Under the pieces are notes generated by a model. It searched no databases. It was given only the letters and a program-made list of their open reading frames with translations, and was not told the origin of the DNA. 64,000 nucleotides of DNA, from contig NC_007973.1 in NCBI RefSeq assembly GCF_000196015.1, positions 3,782,001 through 3,846,000 on the forward strand, read 5' to 3'. Each line of letters starts with the position of its first letter. Position 1 is the stretch's first letter. The position numbers were made by a program, and so were the translations under genes. This DNA is from Cupriavidus metallidurans CH34 (GTDB lineage Bacteria; Pseudomonadota; Gammaproteobacteria; Burkholderiales; Burkholderiaceae). This document shows, one piece after another, positions 30,356 to 41,795 of the stretch.

Positions 30356-32023
30356 CTATGCAGTGACTGCTGGTGACGGCGCCGTGACGATGTCCGGATT
30401 ACCAGCGCTTGCCTTGCGATCCGCGCGGATCATATCGCTGGCGCGCTCGGCAATCATGATCGTCGGCGAGTTCGTATTGCCGGACGTGATCAACGGCATC
30501 ACCGACGCATCGACCACGCGCAGACCACTGATGCCCCGCACGCGAAGGCGGTTGTCGACGACGGCGTCGGCATCGTCCGCGCCACCCATGCGGCAAGTGC
30601 CGACGGGATGGAAAATTGTCGTGCCGATCGCGCCAGCAGCTTCCGCCAGTTCCTCGTCGGTCTGGAATGTTGCGCCGGGCAGATACTCCTGCGGCTTGTA
30701 GCGCGCCAATGCCGGCGAAGACACGATGCGCCGCGTCAGGCGGATCGAATCGGCGGCGACCTTGCGGTCTTCCTCGGTGGACAGATAGTTCGGCGCGATC
30801 AATGGCGCGCGACGGAAATCGGTGTCTTCGATATGCACGCTGCCGCGCGACGTGGGGCGCAGATTGCAGGCGCTCGCCGTGAAGGCATTGAAGCTGTGCA
30901 ATGGATCGCCGAACTTGTCCAGCGACAGCGGCTGCACGTGGTATTCGATATTGGCGCGAGGCTGCTCCGGATCGCTGCGCGCGAACGCGCCGAGTTGCGA
31001 CGGCGCCATGCTCATCGGCCCGCTCTGGTTGAAGGCGTATTGCAGGCCGATGCCAAGCTTGCCCCACCAATGCGCCGCCTGCGTGTTGAGCGTGCGCACG
31101 CCCTGGACCTTGACCACCGAACGCAACTGCAGGTGATCCTGCAGATTCTCGCCCACACCGCGCAGCGCGTGGCGCACGCGGATGCCCAGCGCCTGCAGCC
31201 GGTCTGGCTGGCCGATGCCCGCGAGCTCCAGCAACTGCGGCGAGCCAATCGCGCCGGCAGCAAGTATCACCTCCTGCTTCGCGCGCGCCTCGTGGGGCTG
31301 GCCACCGCCCAGGTATTGCACGCCGGTGCAGCGCAGGCCGTCCGGGCTATCGAACGTCAACGCGCTGACCTGCGCGCCGGTGACGATGGTCAGGTTGGGC
31401 CGTTCCGCCGCACGGCGCAGGAACGCCTTCGACGTATTCCATCGAATGCCGCGACGCTGGTTGACCTCGAAATATCCCACGCCGAAGTTGTCGCCACGAT
31501 TGAAATCGTCGGTACGGGGAATGCCAGCCTGCTCGGCGGCCTCGATGAAGCACTCGAGGATTTCCCAGCGCAGCCGCTGCGCTTCCACGCGCCATTCGCC
31601 GCCGGCCCCGTGGAACTCGTTCGCGCCACGGTGATGGTCCTCGCTGCGTTTGAAGAACGGCAGCACGTTGTCCCAGCGCCAGCCGTCATCGCCAGTGATG
31701 CGTGCCCAGTCGTCGTAGTCCTCGCGTTGGCCACGCATGTAGATCATGCCGTTGATCGACGATGACCCGCCCAGCACACGGCCACGCGGATAGCCGAGCG
31801 AGCGGCCGTTCAGGCCGGCTTCGGCCACGGTGCGATAGAGCCAGTCGGTGCGCGGATTGCCGATGCAATAGAGATAGCCGACTGGAATATGAATCCAGTG
31901 ATAGTCGTCCTTGCCGCCCGCTTCGAGCAGCAGCACGTTGACATCGCTGTCCTGCGTCAGCCGGTTGGCCAGCACACAACCCGCCGAACCCGCACCCACG
32001 ATGATGTAGTCGAACGTCTCCAT
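30356..32023 (-). CDS. GMC-family FAD alcohol/choline dehydrogenase
   Basis: 555 residues. FAD-binding motif VGAGSAGCVLANRL at about 10-23, GMC signature 1 GRVLGGSSSINGMIYMRG near 82-99, and signature 2 GAIGSPQLLELAGIG near 255. The C-terminal catalytic His region is FHPVGTCRMGG, and NTNSPTIMIAERASDMI closes the FAD site. Family members oxidise alcohols such as choline or medium-chain alcohols. No choline transport or betaine genes are near, so the substrate is open. It stands upstream of no obvious partner; an alpha/beta hydrolase gene is 80 bp upstream. Confidence 0.92.
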   Translation of the reverse strand: METFDYIIVGAGSAGCVLANRLTQDSDVNVLLLEAGGKDDYHWIHIPVGYLYCIGNPRTDWLYRTVAEAGLNGRSLGYPRGRVLGGSSSINGMIYMRGQREDYDDWARITGDDGWRWDNVLPFFKRSEDHHRGANEFHGAGGEWRVEAQRLRWEILECFIEAAEQAGIPRTDDFNRGDNFGVGYFEVNQRRGIRWNTSKAFLRRAAERPNLTIVTGAQVSALTFDSPDGLRCTGVQYLGGGQPHEARAKQEVILAAGAIGSPQLLELAGIGQPDRLQALGIRVRHALRGVGENLQDHLQLRSVVKVQGVRTLNTQAAHWWGKLGIGLQYAFNQSGPMSMAPSQLGAFARSDPEQPRANIEYHVQPLSLDKFGDPLHSFNAFTASACNLRPTSRGSVHIEDTDFRRAPLIAPNYLSTEEDRKVAADSIRLTRRIVSSPALARYKPQEYLPGATFQTDEELAEAAGAIGTTIFHPVGTCRMGGADDADAVVDNRLRVRGISGLRVVDASVMPLITSGNTNSPTIMIAERASDMIRADRKASAGNPDIVTAPSPAVTA

Positions 32024-32103
32024 TTCCCTGCGATCCTATTCAGACACCGGCAGTTACTGCTGGAATGCCCGAAATCATCGCACGACTCGGGGTGCTTCCG
32101 CCG

Positions 32104-33024
32104 TCAGTGCTTTGCCGGAGTCTCCAGGCGCTGCCGCAGCCAGCCGGTCAGTGCCGCAAACACCTCGCCGCGCAACGGCTCAGCTTCATTGAATATCTCG
32201 TGATAGCCAGTGTCGAACCAGACCATCTCGCGCAGATCCTCTGGCGCGCTCTCGAAGAAGATGCGGCTGCCCTCCGGATCGACGATGCGGTCCGCGCCAC
32301 CCACGAGCATCAGCATGGGCGCTTCCAGCCGCGGCGCATCAGCCAGGGCCTGCGGCATTCCCCGGATGAATGTCTCCAGCACGCTGGCGCTGATCGTCCC
32401 CTGCACCAGCGGATCGGTGCGATATGCGCGCCCCACTTCGACATCGTGGGACAACAGCCGGGCATCAATGGGATTCGGCACACGAATACGAGGCATCAAA
32501 GCAAGTAGCACTCGATGCATCGTAAGCATAGAATTGGACAGACGAAGCGCCAGCGCGGGCGACGACAGCACCAGCGCGCGGATCGGCCGCACGCGCGCGG
32601 TGGCAAAGCGCGCAGCAATGAGTCCGCCCATGCTGTGCCCGAGCACGATCGGCAATTCGTTCCATTGCCGCATTGCACCATCGTAGATTTCGGCCAGATC
32701 GTCGAGATAGCTGTCCGGCGTGGGCGCCACCATGCGCGGCCCGCCACTCGCGCCGTGGCCGCGATGGTCGTAGGCCCGCACGCGCAGGCCGAGCGCGCAA
32801 AGCGCTGCAGCAACGTGGCCATAGCGCCCGCTATGCTCGGCCAGCCCATGTACCAGCAGCACCGTGCCAAGCGGCTCGGCAAAGCGTTGGGGATCAGGCA
32901 GCCAGGTGCGCAGCAGCAGTTCGGTGCCATCGCGCATTCGTTGGCGTGTTTCGGTGGGTACGGCTCCGGTTACGGCGGATTCGCGCGCGCCTGGAAGGCC
33001 AGCGGCGGTCACAGGTTCATTCAT
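32104..33024 (-). CDS. Lysophospholipase/monoacylglycerol lipase-like hydrolase
   Basis: 306 residues. Alpha/beta-hydrolase of the Hydrolase_4 type. Oxyanion segment VLLVHGLAEHSGRYGHV near 55-71, YDHRGHGASGGPR, and nucleophile LGHSMGG near 127. Asp (GGADRIVDPEGS) and His (TGYHEIFNE) complete the triad. Homologues cleave monoacylglycerols or lysophospholipids. No signal peptide is seen. It lies between the GMC oxidoreductase and cueR. Confidence 0.88.
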   Translation of the reverse strand: MNEPVTAAGLPGARESAVTGAVPTETRQRMRDGTELLLRTWLPDPQRFAEPLGTVLLVHGLAEHSGRYGHVAAALCALGLRVRAYDHRGHGASGGPRMVAPTPDSYLDDLAEIYDGAMRQWNELPIVLGHSMGGLIAARFATARVRPIRALVLSSPALALRLSNSMLTMHRVLLALMPRIRVPNPIDARLLSHDVEVGRAYRTDPLVQGTISASVLETFIRGMPQALADAPRLEAPMLMLVGGADRIVDPEGSRIFFESAPEDLREMVWFDTGYHEIFNEAEPLRGEVFAALTGWLRQRLETPAKH

Positions 33025-33130
33025 CCCACACGTCTCCTCGTCGGGTACGCCTGCTTGTTGTTAGTGATCTGGATCTGGATCCTTCAGTCCCGCTGACGCC
33101 TGCGCTCCCCCGGCCCCGGGCCGCCAGCAC

Positions 33131-33550
33131 TTAGTGATGGCAGGCCGGGCGATCCTCGCTGTCGGCACGGGCCATATCCGACAGGATCGGGCAGTCGGGC
33201 CGGTCATCCCCCGTGCACGCTTCGGCCAGCGACCGCAGTGTGTCGCGCATCGCAGCGAGTTCGGCGATGCGGACCTCCAGGTCGGCCACGTGCTTGAGCG
33301 TCAGCGCCTTCACATCCGCGCTGGCGCGCGCCCGGTCATGCCAGAGCGACAACAGACCGCGAATCTCGTCGAGCGAGAATCCGAGATTACGGGCCCGTCG
33401 CACGAAGCGCAAGGTGTGCACCGCGCGTTCGTCATACCGCCGATACCCGCCCTCGCTGCGCGGCGGCGCATCGACCAGTCCGATCGACTCGTAGTGGCGA
33501 ATCATCTTTGCGGAAACGCCCGAGGCTTCCGCGGCTTCTCCGATGTTCAT
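33131..33550 (-). CDS. cueR: Copper-responsive MerR-family regulator CueR
   Basis: 139 residues. The MerR winged helix starts [20 protein letters not shown]. The dimerisation helix is followed by a metal loop with Cys112 and Cys120 (CTGDDRPDC), the same numbers as the Cu(I) ligands of E. coli CueR. The His pair at the C terminus is also seen in CueR relatives. It overlaps the copA stop by four bases, so the regulator is translated together with the pump. It is expected to twist the 19 bp-spaced promoters at 36.0-36.1 kb when Cu(I) is bound. Confidence 0.93.
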   Translation of the reverse strand: MNIGEAAEASGVSAKMIRHYESIGLVDAPPRSEGGYRRYDERAVHTLRFVRRARNLGFSLDEIRGLLSLWHDRARASADVKALTLKHVADLEVRIAELAAMRDTLRSLAEACTGDDRPDCPILSDMARADSEDRPACHH

Positions 33551-35988
33551 TGCGTTACCTCCTTGTGGCCACTGCCTGCGAGCGGATGCCAGCGGCGCAG
33601 CAGCAGTGCGTTGCTGACCACGCTGACACTTGAAAATGCCATGGCGGCGCCCGCCACGACCGGATTGAGCAGACCGGCCGCCGCGAGCGGAATGCCGATC
33701 ACGTTGTAGATGAAGGCCCAGAACAGGTTCTGGCGAATCTTGCGCACCGTGCGATGCGACACGGCCAGCGCATCGGCAACCAGCGCCGGGTCGCCACGCA
33801 TCAGCGTGATGCCGGCCGCGTGCATCGCCACGTCCGTGCCAGTGGACATGGCGATGCCAACATCGGCCGCCGCCAGCGCGGGGGCATCGTTGATGCCGTC
33901 GCCCACCATCGCCACCACGGCCTCTCCACCGCGCTTGAGTGCGACGACGCGCGCCGCCTTGTCTTCCGGCATCACCTCGGCCTGTACTTCGTCGAGCCCC
34001 AGTTGCTTGCCCACACGCGCCGCGGCGCCTGCGTTGTCGCCCGTCAGCATCACCGTGCGGATGCCGGCCTCACGCAGGCGTGCGATCGCGGCAGCGGCGC
34101 CCGGCTTGAGCGCGTCGCCGAATGCCACCAGCCCCAGCACGCGGCGCTGGTCTGTATCGATCAGCCAGGAGACGGTGCGGCCTTCGCCACGCAGCCGCTC
34201 GGCTTCGGTCTGCAGCGCCCCCGCATCGGCCTGCAACGAGGCACGCAGGCCATCGCTGCCGAGTTGCAGCGCCTGCCATGCAACGATGCCAGCGATACCG
34301 CGTCCTGGCAGCGCGCGCACGTCAGTGACCGCTGGCACGGTGATGCCACGTTCCGTGGCAAGCGTCGTCACCGCGCGTGCCAGCGGATGCTCGCTGCCGG
34401 CCTGGAGTGCGGCCAGCTTCGCCAGCAATGCGGGCTCGTCGCCATCGGCGGCATGCAACGCCACCACCTCGGGCTTGCCCACGGTCAGCGTCCCGGTCTT
34501 GTCGAAAGCCACTACCGATACGCGATGCGCCACCTCGAGCGCCTCCGCGTCCTTGATCAGGATGCCCGCGCGGGCGCCCGCGCCAGTGCCCGCCATGATC
34601 GCGGTCGGCGTGGCCAGACCCAGCGCGCACGGGCAGGCGATCACGAGCACCGCCACGGCGTTGAGCAATGCGGTGGTCCAGTCGCCCACGACCAAGCCCC
34701 AGCCAAGCAGCGTCGCCAGCGCGATCACCAGTACGATTGGTACGAATACCGCGCTGACCTGGTCAACCATGCGCTGAATCGGCGCCTTCGCGGCCTGGGC
34801 ATGTTCGACCATGCGGATGATCTTCGCCAGTACGGTCTCGGCGCCGACGGCCGCCGTGCGTGCCACCAGCAACCCGTCGTAGTTGATGGAGCCACCGGTC
34901 AACCTGTCGCCGGGCTGCTTGGGCACGGGTACCGATTCCCCGGTCAGCATCGATTCGTCGGCATGGCTGCTGCCTTCCACGACATCGGCGTCTACCGGAA
35001 TCCGCTCGCCGGGACGCACCACGATCTCATCGCCAACACGCACGCTGGCCAGCGGCACGGTCTGCTCCACGCCGTTGCGGCGTACCTGTGCGGTATCGGG
35101 GCGCAAGGCAGCCAGCGCGCGGATCGCGTCGGCCGTCTGGCGCTTGGCCCGTGTCTCGAGCCATTTGCCCAGCCGCACCAGCGTGATCACCACGGCCGCG
35201 CTTTCGAAATAGAGATGTGGCATGGCATCGCCAGCCTCGGCCATCTGCCAGATCGACAGAAAGTACGCCGCCGAGGTGCCGAGCGCGACCAGCAGGTCCA
35301 TATTGCCGGCACCGGCGCGCACCGCCTTCCAGCCCGCCTTGTAGAAGCGCCAGCCGAACACGAACTGCACCGGCGTGGCCAGCGCCCATTGCACCCAGCC
35401 CGGCAGCATCGCGTGAATGCCGAACCATTCGAACACCATCGGCATCACCAGCGGCAACGACAGCGCTGCCGAGATCACCACCGGCCACGGGCCGGCCCAG
35501 AAACCGGGACCGGCCTCGGCCGTACCCACCGCTGCGGCAGCGGCTTCGACCACCGGCGTGGCGCCGTACCCGGCACGCTCCACGGCGGCGGCCAGCGTCG
35601 CCACATCGGCCGCGCCGCGCAGCACGGTGACCGTGGCACGCTCAGTGGCCAGGTTCACCTGCGCGTCCACCACGCCCGGCACGGCGCGCAACGCACGCTC
35701 GACACGGCCCACGCATGACGCGCAGGTCATATCGGCGATATTGAGTTCGATCTCGGCGCGCGGCACGTCGTAGCCGGCATCGGCCACGGCCTTGGCAGCC
35801 GCGTTCAGCACTTCGGGGCTATCCGCTTGCAGCGTGGCCTGCTCGGTGGCCAGATTGACCGCGACGTCATGCACGCCGGGCACCTTGGCCAGCGCCGTTT
35901 CCACGCGGCGCACGCACGAAGCACACGTCATACCCTCAACAGGTAGACGCCATTCGGATGGTTGGAGAGATGCGGCAGGATGGGTCAT
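33547..35988 (-). CDS. copA: Copper-exporting P1B-type ATPase
   Basis: 813 residues. Two N-terminal heavy-metal domains with MTCASC (Cys22/25 and Cys89/92), then the transmembrane Cu(I) site CPC in [13 protein letters not shown]. The phosphorylation motif is DKTGTLT, the TGES loop LTGES and the hinge [10 protein letters not shown]. The last helix carries MxxSS (MAFSSVSVV). These are the marks of a P1B-1 Cu(I) exporter. It is divergent from copZ across a 182 bp gap with two CueR-type operators. Confidence 0.96.
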   Translation of the reverse strand: MTHPAASLQPSEWRLPVEGMTCASCVRRVETALAKVPGVHDVAVNLATEQATLQADSPEVLNAAAKAVADAGYDVPRAEIELNIADMTCASCVGRVERALRAVPGVVDAQVNLATERATVTVLRGAADVATLAAAVERAGYGATPVVEAAAAAVGTAEAGPGFWAGPWPVVISAALSLPLVMPMVFEWFGIHAMLPGWVQWALATPVQFVFGWRFYKAGWKAVRAGAGNMDLLVALGTSAAYFLSIWQMAEAGDAMPHLYFESAAVVITLVRLGKWLETRAKRQTADAIRALAALRPDTAQVRRNGVEQTVPLASVRVGDEIVVRPGERIPVDADVVEGSSHADESMLTGESVPVPKQPGDRLTGGSINYDGLLVARTAAVGAETVLAKIIRMVEHAQAAKAPIQRMVDQVSAVFVPIVLVIALATLLGWGLVVGDWTTALLNAVAVLVIACPCALGLATPTAIMAGTGAGARAGILIKDAEALEVAHRVSVVAFDKTGTLTVGKPEVVALHAADGDEPALLAKLAALQAGSEHPLARAVTTLATERGITVPAVTDVRALPGRGIAGIVAWQALQLGSDGLRASLQADAGALQTEAERLRGEGRTVSWLIDTDQRRVLGLVAFGDALKPGAAAAIARLREAGIRTVMLTGDNAGAAARVGKQLGLDEVQAEVMPEDKAARVVALKRGGEAVVAMVGDGINDAPALAAADVGIAMSTGTDVAMHAAGITLMRGDPALVADALAVSHRTVRKIRQNLFWAFIYNVIGIPLAAAGLLNPVVAGAAMAFSSVSVVSNALLLRRWHPLAGSGHKEVTQ

Positions 35989-36034
35989 CGGAGTCGTGGA
36001 ATCTGAGCGACGGAGCGCGACAACTGCACTGTGA

Positions 36035-36055
36035 ACCTTACCACCATTGGAAGGT
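36035..36055 (-). promoter_or_regulatory. CueR-type operator for copA
   Basis: A 21 bp dyad with ACCTT and AAGGT ends. On the minus strand TTGACC lies at 36053-36058 and a weak -10 (CACAGT) follows after 19 bp, the stretched spacing typical of MerR-family promoters. It is about 45 bp upstream of copA. Confidence 0.85.
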
Positions 36056-36086
36056 CAAGGATTTGTTGAGTCGCACGCGACACTTG

Positions 36087-36107
36087 CGCTTCCCATGGTG
36101 GGAAGGT
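36087..36107 (+). promoter_or_regulatory. CueR-type operator for copZ
   Basis: A second dyad (CTTCCC...GGGAAGG) with -35-like TTGCGC at 36084-36089 and a 19 bp spacer, on the plus strand about 65 bp upstream of copZ. Together with the first site it forms a divergent copper-induced pair. Confidence 0.8.
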
Positions 36108-36170
36108 TCACACTTCAGCCTGTCGTCGAGATTCATTGCTCACCGATCCAACCCAACAGGAGTCATCACC

Positions 36171-36371
36171 ATGATCCAGTTCCAAGTCGAAGGCATGTCC
36201 TGCAACCACTGTGTCGGTTCCATCACGCGCGCCGTGCAAGCCGTGGACCCGGCTGCTCGCGTATCGGCCGATGTGCCAACCCAATCGGTCAAGGTCGAGT
36301 CGGCTGCGGACCGCCAGGCGCTGCAGCAGGCCATCGAAGGTGCCGGCTACCCGGTCAAGTCGGCAAGCTGA
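36171..36371 (+). CDS. copZ: Copper chaperone CopZ-like (HMA domain)
   Basis: 66 residues, one heavy-metal-associated domain. The Cu(I) site is Cys11 and Cys14 in GMSCNHC. The following helix and beta strands (VDPAARVSADVPTQSVKVES) fit the ferredoxin-like fold. It probably hands Cu(I) to CopA or CueR. The start at 36171 was chosen because the upstream open frame lies over the operator. A strong terminator follows. Confidence 0.93.
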   Translation: MIQFQVEGMSCNHCVGSITRAVQAVDPAARVSADVPTQSVKVESAADRQALQQAIEGAGYPVKSAS

Positions 36372-36389
36372 TCGTCGCCGCCAAACAAG

Positions 36390-36415
36390 AAAGGGCACCC
36401 GAGGGTGCCCTTTTT
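36390..36415. terminator. Bidirectional terminator between copZ and ompW
   Basis: An 11 bp perfect stem with A and T flanks, shared by the two convergent genes copZ and ompW. Confidence 0.88.
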
Positions 36416-36435
36416 CACGTCCGCGCCGGAAAGGC

Positions 36436-37161
36436 TCAGAAGCGATAGCCGACGTTCAGGTACGTCACGACCGGATCGATCTTGATCTTCGTGTGCGACT
36501 GGACCTGCGCGCCGTTGGCCAGCGTCGTCGTGAAATTGGCCGTGGTGGTGACCGGCACGTACGACACCGAGAAGCCGACGAACCAGTTGTCGGTCACGGC
36601 GTAGCTGGCGCCGACGTTGAACACCGGGTTCCACGACGACTTGGCGCTTGCGGTCATGTGCGAGCCCGGACCGAATTCACCTTGCACGAACGACTGGTTG
36701 GTCACGGATTCGCCCGTGAACCAGGTGTAGTTCACACCGAGACCGACGTACGGGCGGAACTTGGTCTTGGCGTCGAAGAAGTGCCACTTGGCCACGATGG
36801 CCGGGCTCCACTGGCGCACTTCGCCCAGCTTGCCGTACTTCTCGTAGCCGCGATCGCCGCTCACGTTGTGCTTCGGCGGCACGCCGAGCACGAATTCCGC
36901 CGAAATATTGTCGGTAAAGAAGTGGGCGAAGGTCAGGCCGAGCGTATCGGCCGAATCGATCGTCGCGCCCGTGTTCGGCTTCTGCGCGCCGACCGGGAAG
37001 CCACCAATCGAATCAATGGTCAGAAATTCCGAGTGGCCCGTCGGCATGATCCGCATCCAGCCAAAACTGACCATATTGCTGCCTGCCGATTGAGCCTGTG
37101 CAACACCAGCCAGTGCCATGGCGGCGCCTGCCACCAGCATCTTCTTATAGATCGTCTTCAT
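36436..37161 (-). CDS. ompW: OmpW-family outer membrane protein
   Basis: 241 residues with a signal peptide (MKTIYKKMLVAGAAMALAG ending AQAQ). It contains alternating beta-strand patterns and ends in YLNVGYRF, a C-terminal aromatic suited to the BAM complex. It is an eight-stranded barrel of the OmpW type, often thought to let small hydrophobic molecules through the outer membrane. It stands alone, and its link to the copper genes is only positional. Confidence 0.9.
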   Translation of the reverse strand: MKTIYKKMLVAGAAMALAGVAQAQSAGSNMVSFGWMRIMPTGHSEFLTIDSIGGFPVGAQKPNTGATIDSADTLGLTFAHFFTDNISAEFVLGVPPKHNVSGDRGYEKYGKLGEVRQWSPAIVAKWHFFDAKTKFRPYVGLGVNYTWFTGESVTNQSFVQGEFGPGSHMTASAKSSWNPVFNVGASYAVTDNWFVGFSVSYVPVTTTANFTTTLANGAQVQSHTKIKIDPVVTYLNVGYRF

Positions 37162-37449
37162 TGTTCCTCTTACTCCGTCCTTTGGTTACAACGCACTGCT
37201 AGGGGCGCATTATCCTGCGCGCCGGGCCCCGACTGTTTCAAACAGGTTACCCAACGGTAGAAGATTTGCCCTAAAGACAGGGTTAACCCAAAGTCTGAGT
37301 AGGAATTTTCGGATTTTTGCCTACGCATCGACGCTTCCGCGCAACGGTTCTGTTTCAAGCATGAAAGACCATTTCGAAAAAATGGCCCTTCCGGCGTCAT
37401 CAGCCCGTCCTCAAACACCCGTTCGGGTATTGTGCGGAGGCACTTTGTG

Positions 37450-38427
37450 TCACTTTTTGCTGGCCAGCGCGCAGGCTGCAAGATCCCAGAGCGCGTAGCC
37501 CACGCTCTTGAACACGAGGGGACTCCCGGTCCGCGCACGCAATGCGTCAGCCTCCAGGATCGCCGTCTCGAATGGCTGCACGGTCTGCCAGTCGATGCCG
37601 GCCTGCAGCAGATCTCCCGCTTCGTCCTCGATTCCGAAAAGCGTGTCCGCCAGCAGACGTCCACTGGCCGCCGCCGCATGGCAAAGCCGCGGGGGCAATT
37701 CGCACATTTCCGGTCGGAATGCGCCAACTGCAGCAATGAAATGGCGGTCGGTCCACAGGCCGCTGTCGAGATCGGGCAGGACCGGCGTGCGGCTCGATGT
37801 CACCGTCACCACCATCGACACACGCGGCAGCACCTCCGCCACATCGTCGATCACCGTGGCCGAGACGCCTAGGCGCCCAGCGTGCTCCGCCAGCGCCTCG
37901 GCCTTGTCTCGCGTGCGCGAATGCAGCCAGACCTTGCGAACGGGTAAGCCAGCCACGAACGCCTCCAGATGCGTCTGCGCCTGCACGCCTGCTCCGACGA
38001 TCAGAAGCTCGCCATCCGGCACCGGCGCGAACGACTGGGCCGCGAGCAGCGACACGGCAGCCGTGCGGCGGCCCGTGACGGTCGGGCCATCGAGCAATGC
38101 GATCCGTTCGCCAGTGTGTGCGTTGGCGACGACCACCTCGCCGAGGATATTGGGCAGCCCTCGCTGCGGATTGTCGGGATGCACCGTGATGTTCTTGGTC
38201 ATCACGATGTCGCGGTTGCGTGCCGGCATGACCAGCAGCGTGCCATGCCCGCGCTCGGCGTCACCGACCGGCAGCGCGATGCGCGGCGGCGCCATGGCGG
38301 TCCCGTCGCGCAACTCGGCCAGCATGGCCGCGATGGCCTGGGCCAGTTCCGGATAAGGCAGGCGTGCCGCCGTGGCGGCGGCATCCAGGGGGACGAACGA
38401 AGCGGCGGGAGCGGTCATCGGCAACAA
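37450..38427 (-). CDS. Ornithine cyclodeaminase / mu-crystallin-family enzyme
   Basis: 325 residues. The Rossmann motif GAGVQAQTHLEAF is near 145, and GTLLVMPA...MTKNITVHPDN carries the family's substrate-side Lys and Asn. Members act as ornithine cyclodeaminase or as delta-1-pyrroline/piperideine-2-carboxylate reductase (proline, hydroxyproline or lysine routes). The neighbours do not decide which. The start at 38427 is followed by ATG at codon 4 as an alternative. Confidence 0.85.
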   Translation of the reverse strand: MLPMTAPAASFVPLDAAATAARLPYPELAQAIAAMLAELRDGTAMAPPRIALPVGDAERGHGTLLVMPARNRDIVMTKNITVHPDNPQRGLPNILGEVVVANAHTGERIALLDGPTVTGRRTAAVSLLAAQSFAPVPDGELLIVGAGVQAQTHLEAFVAGLPVRKVWLHSRTRDKAEALAEHAGRLGVSATVIDDVAEVLPRVSMVVTVTSSRTPVLPDLDSGLWTDRHFIAAVGAFRPEMCELPPRLCHAAAASGRLLADTLFGIEDEAGDLLQAGIDWQTVQPFETAILEADALRARTGSPLVFKSVGYALWDLAACALASKK

Positions 38428-38512
38428 GGCGGTTTGGCAAACGAGACCGCCATTGTCGCCGAGAGTCGCCGAGAGTCGCCGGAAGTACGCCGCGCCGATG
38501 ACTCGGTTCCGA

Positions 38513-39511
<999 letters not shown>

Positions 39512-39571
39512 CTGGAAGCTCCTCAGGATAGGTACTTCAGCGAACCCCGCGATGATACGCGCGTCGTGCGG

Positions 39572-41791
39572 CTATTGCCGGACCGGCCCCGCAGGCGTCT
39601 TCCGTGGCGCCGCCGTCTCACGAACGCCCGCGCCGCGCACCTCGATGCCGATCTCGTGCACTACCTTCCCCGCCGCATCGACCAGTTGCACGCGATGCCG
39701 GCCCGGCCATGGCAACCAGGCAACCTGCCCGCCCTTGCCGAGCGGCTTGCCGTCCATGCGCCAGCTCACCGCGCGCGCGGTCTGACCCGTCAGCCCATCG
39801 GCATGAAACCAGATCCGCTGCGCGGCCGGAGGAATATCGGGATCGAGTGCGAAGATCGTGCCGTCGGCCGGGCTGGCGATAGCCGGCATCGTGTTGCCCT
39901 GCTCCGTCGTGCCCACACTGACGCGCCGCATCCCGGTGCCGCTCAGGAATACCTCCTGCCGTGCTGGCTCGAGTTCGTCGTCGAACGTCAATGCCACACG
40001 TTCGACGCCTGATGGCATCGCCGGCGCGCGGCTCGGCGTGCGCTGATGCAGCGCTTCCATGACCTCGTGCCATACGGGCGCCGCGCCAGACACTCCCGAT
40101 ACGTCGTGCATGCTCGCGCCGCTGGCATTGCCGACCCACACGCCCACTGTGTAGCGCTCCGACCAGCCGACGCACCAGTTGTCGCGCATGTCCTTGCTCG
40201 TGCCGGTTTTCACTGCCGTCCAGAAACGCGTGGTCAGCGGACTGTCGAGCCCGAACGTACGCGCCCGCGCGTGGCGATCAGACAGCACATCCCCGATCAC
40301 GAACGTCGCCGCCGGCATCATCACGTTCTGCTTCGACGGCACGGCGGCATTCAGCGTCATCCGCGATGGCGCATACGCGCCCTGGTTGGCGAAGCTGCGA
40401 TAGGCATTGGTCAGCGACAGCAGCGACACATCCGCACTGCCCAACGCAAGGCTATAGCCGTAGTAATCGCCTGATTGCGTCAGCGGCAGGCCGAGCGCCA
40501 CCAGCCGTTGATGAAAGCGGTGCGGCGTCACCATCACCAGCGTGCGCACCGCCGGCACGTTCAGTGACGAACCCAGCGCGGCGCGCAGACTGACCCAGCC
40601 TGCGTAGCGATGGTCATAGTTCTGCGGAATGTAGAGGCCACCGCCAGTGGGAAGATTCACCGGACGATCGTCAAGCAGCGATGCCGCGGTCAGCCTGCGT
40701 TCCTCGATGGCCTGCTCATAGAGGAATGGCTTCAACGTCGAACCGGCCTGCCGCAGCGCCGCCGCGTGATCGACCTGTGACGCCGCGGACAGGATGCCTG
40801 AAGAGCCGACATAGGCCAGCACGTCACCGCTGGCGTTGTCGATCACCACCACGGCGCCGTCCTCGACATTGCGCCCCGCCAGCTCGCGCAGATGGCGATC
40901 GAGGCTGGTCACTGCCACGCGTTGCAGCCCGGCATCGAGGGTGGAAGTGATGCGCGGTGGCACCGGCTTGCCGGACTCTCGCGCCTGCGCGATAACGGCA
41001 CGAGCCAGATGCGACGCGAGATTGGCGTTGCGGGCCTGCGGGCCGGTCTGCGCACTGGCTGACTTCACCAGCACCAGCGCGGTGAAACCGTCGAGCCCCT
41101 CGCATTCGCGCGGCTGGCCCATGTCGCGCAGAATGCCGCACGCACGCTTGGACACCTGCGCGGCCGAGGCATTGGGCGCGCGCACGAGCGCGACGGCCAC
41201 TGCCGACTCACGCGCGTCGAGCCCGCTCGGCACCTTGCCGAACAGCGTCTGCGACATCGCGGAGAGCCCCACCAGTTCGCCACGGAACGGCACCAGATTC
41301 AGGTATGCCTCGAGGATCTGGTCCTTGCTCCAGCCACGCTCGAGTGACGCCGCGCTGACCGCCTGCTCGACTTTCTGCCCGATGCTGCGACCACGGCCCG
41401 CGCGCAAATCCTCGTCGAGCAACCCGGCGAGCTGCATCGTCAGCGTCGAAGCGCCACGTGTGCGGGTGTTCCACAGATTGGCCCATGCGGCAGCCGCCAC
41501 GCCCTGCCAGTCGACGCCGCTATGCGCGTAGAAGCGCTTGTCCTCGGATAGCACGATGGCGGTGCGCAAGGCCGGCGATGTATCGGTCAGCGTCACCCAG
41601 TCGCCGCGCCGCGCGCGGAAGTCGTCACGCACGCGGGCCACGGTTTCGCCGTGGCGATCCACCACCACGATATCGGCGCTGCGCCAGTTGGCGCGAACCT
41701 CTCGAAACGTGGGCACGGCCTGCGCGGCGCCCGCGAATAACAGCAGCGCCACAGCAACATGAATCCCACCACGCTTCAGCACGAACCCCAA
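39572..41791 (-). CDS. pbpC: Penicillin-binding protein 1C
   Basis: 739 residues. The signal-anchor start is followed by a GT51 transglycosylase domain (EDKRFYAHSGVD near 83-94; GASTLTMQLA). The transpeptidase domain has SxxK in GSTLKPF, SxN in SSLN and KTGT. The C-terminal BiPBP_C-type beta domain is present (PAIASPADGTIFALDPDIP). It polymerises and cross-links peptidoglycan in the periplasm. It starts only four bases after the YhhN-like gene, and the alpha-2-macroglobulin gene is upstream, as in the E. coli yfhM-pbpC pair. Confidence 0.95.
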   Translation of the reverse strand: MGFVLKRGGIHVAVALLLFAGAAQAVPTFREVRANWRSADIVVVDRHGETVARVRDDFRARRGDWVTLTDTSPALRTAIVLSEDKRFYAHSGVDWQGVAAAAWANLWNTRTRGASTLTMQLAGLLDEDLRAGRGRSIGQKVEQAVSAASLERGWSKDQILEAYLNLVPFRGELVGLSAMSQTLFGKVPSGLDARESAVAVALVRAPNASAAQVSKRACGILRDMGQPRECEGLDGFTALVLVKSASAQTGPQARNANLASHLARAVIAQARESGKPVPPRITSTLDAGLQRVAVTSLDRHLRELAGRNVEDGAVVVIDNASGDVLAYVGSSGILSAASQVDHAAALRQAGSTLKPFLYEQAIEERRLTAASLLDDRPVNLPTGGGLYIPQNYDHRYAGWVSLRAALGSSLNVPAVRTLVMVTPHRFHQRLVALGLPLTQSGDYYGYSLALGSADVSLLSLTNAYRSFANQGAYAPSRMTLNAAVPSKQNVMMPAATFVIGDVLSDRHARARTFGLDSPLTTRFWTAVKTGTSKDMRDNWCVGWSERYTVGVWVGNASGASMHDVSGVSGAAPVWHEVMEALHQRTPSRAPAMPSGVERVALTFDDELEPARQEVFLSGTGMRRVSVGTTEQGNTMPAIASPADGTIFALDPDIPPAAQRIWFHADGLTGQTARAVSWRMDGKPLGKGGQVAWLPWPGRHRVQLVDAAGKVVHEIGIEVRGAGVRETAAPRKTPAGPVRQ

Positions 41792-41795
41792 CCTC

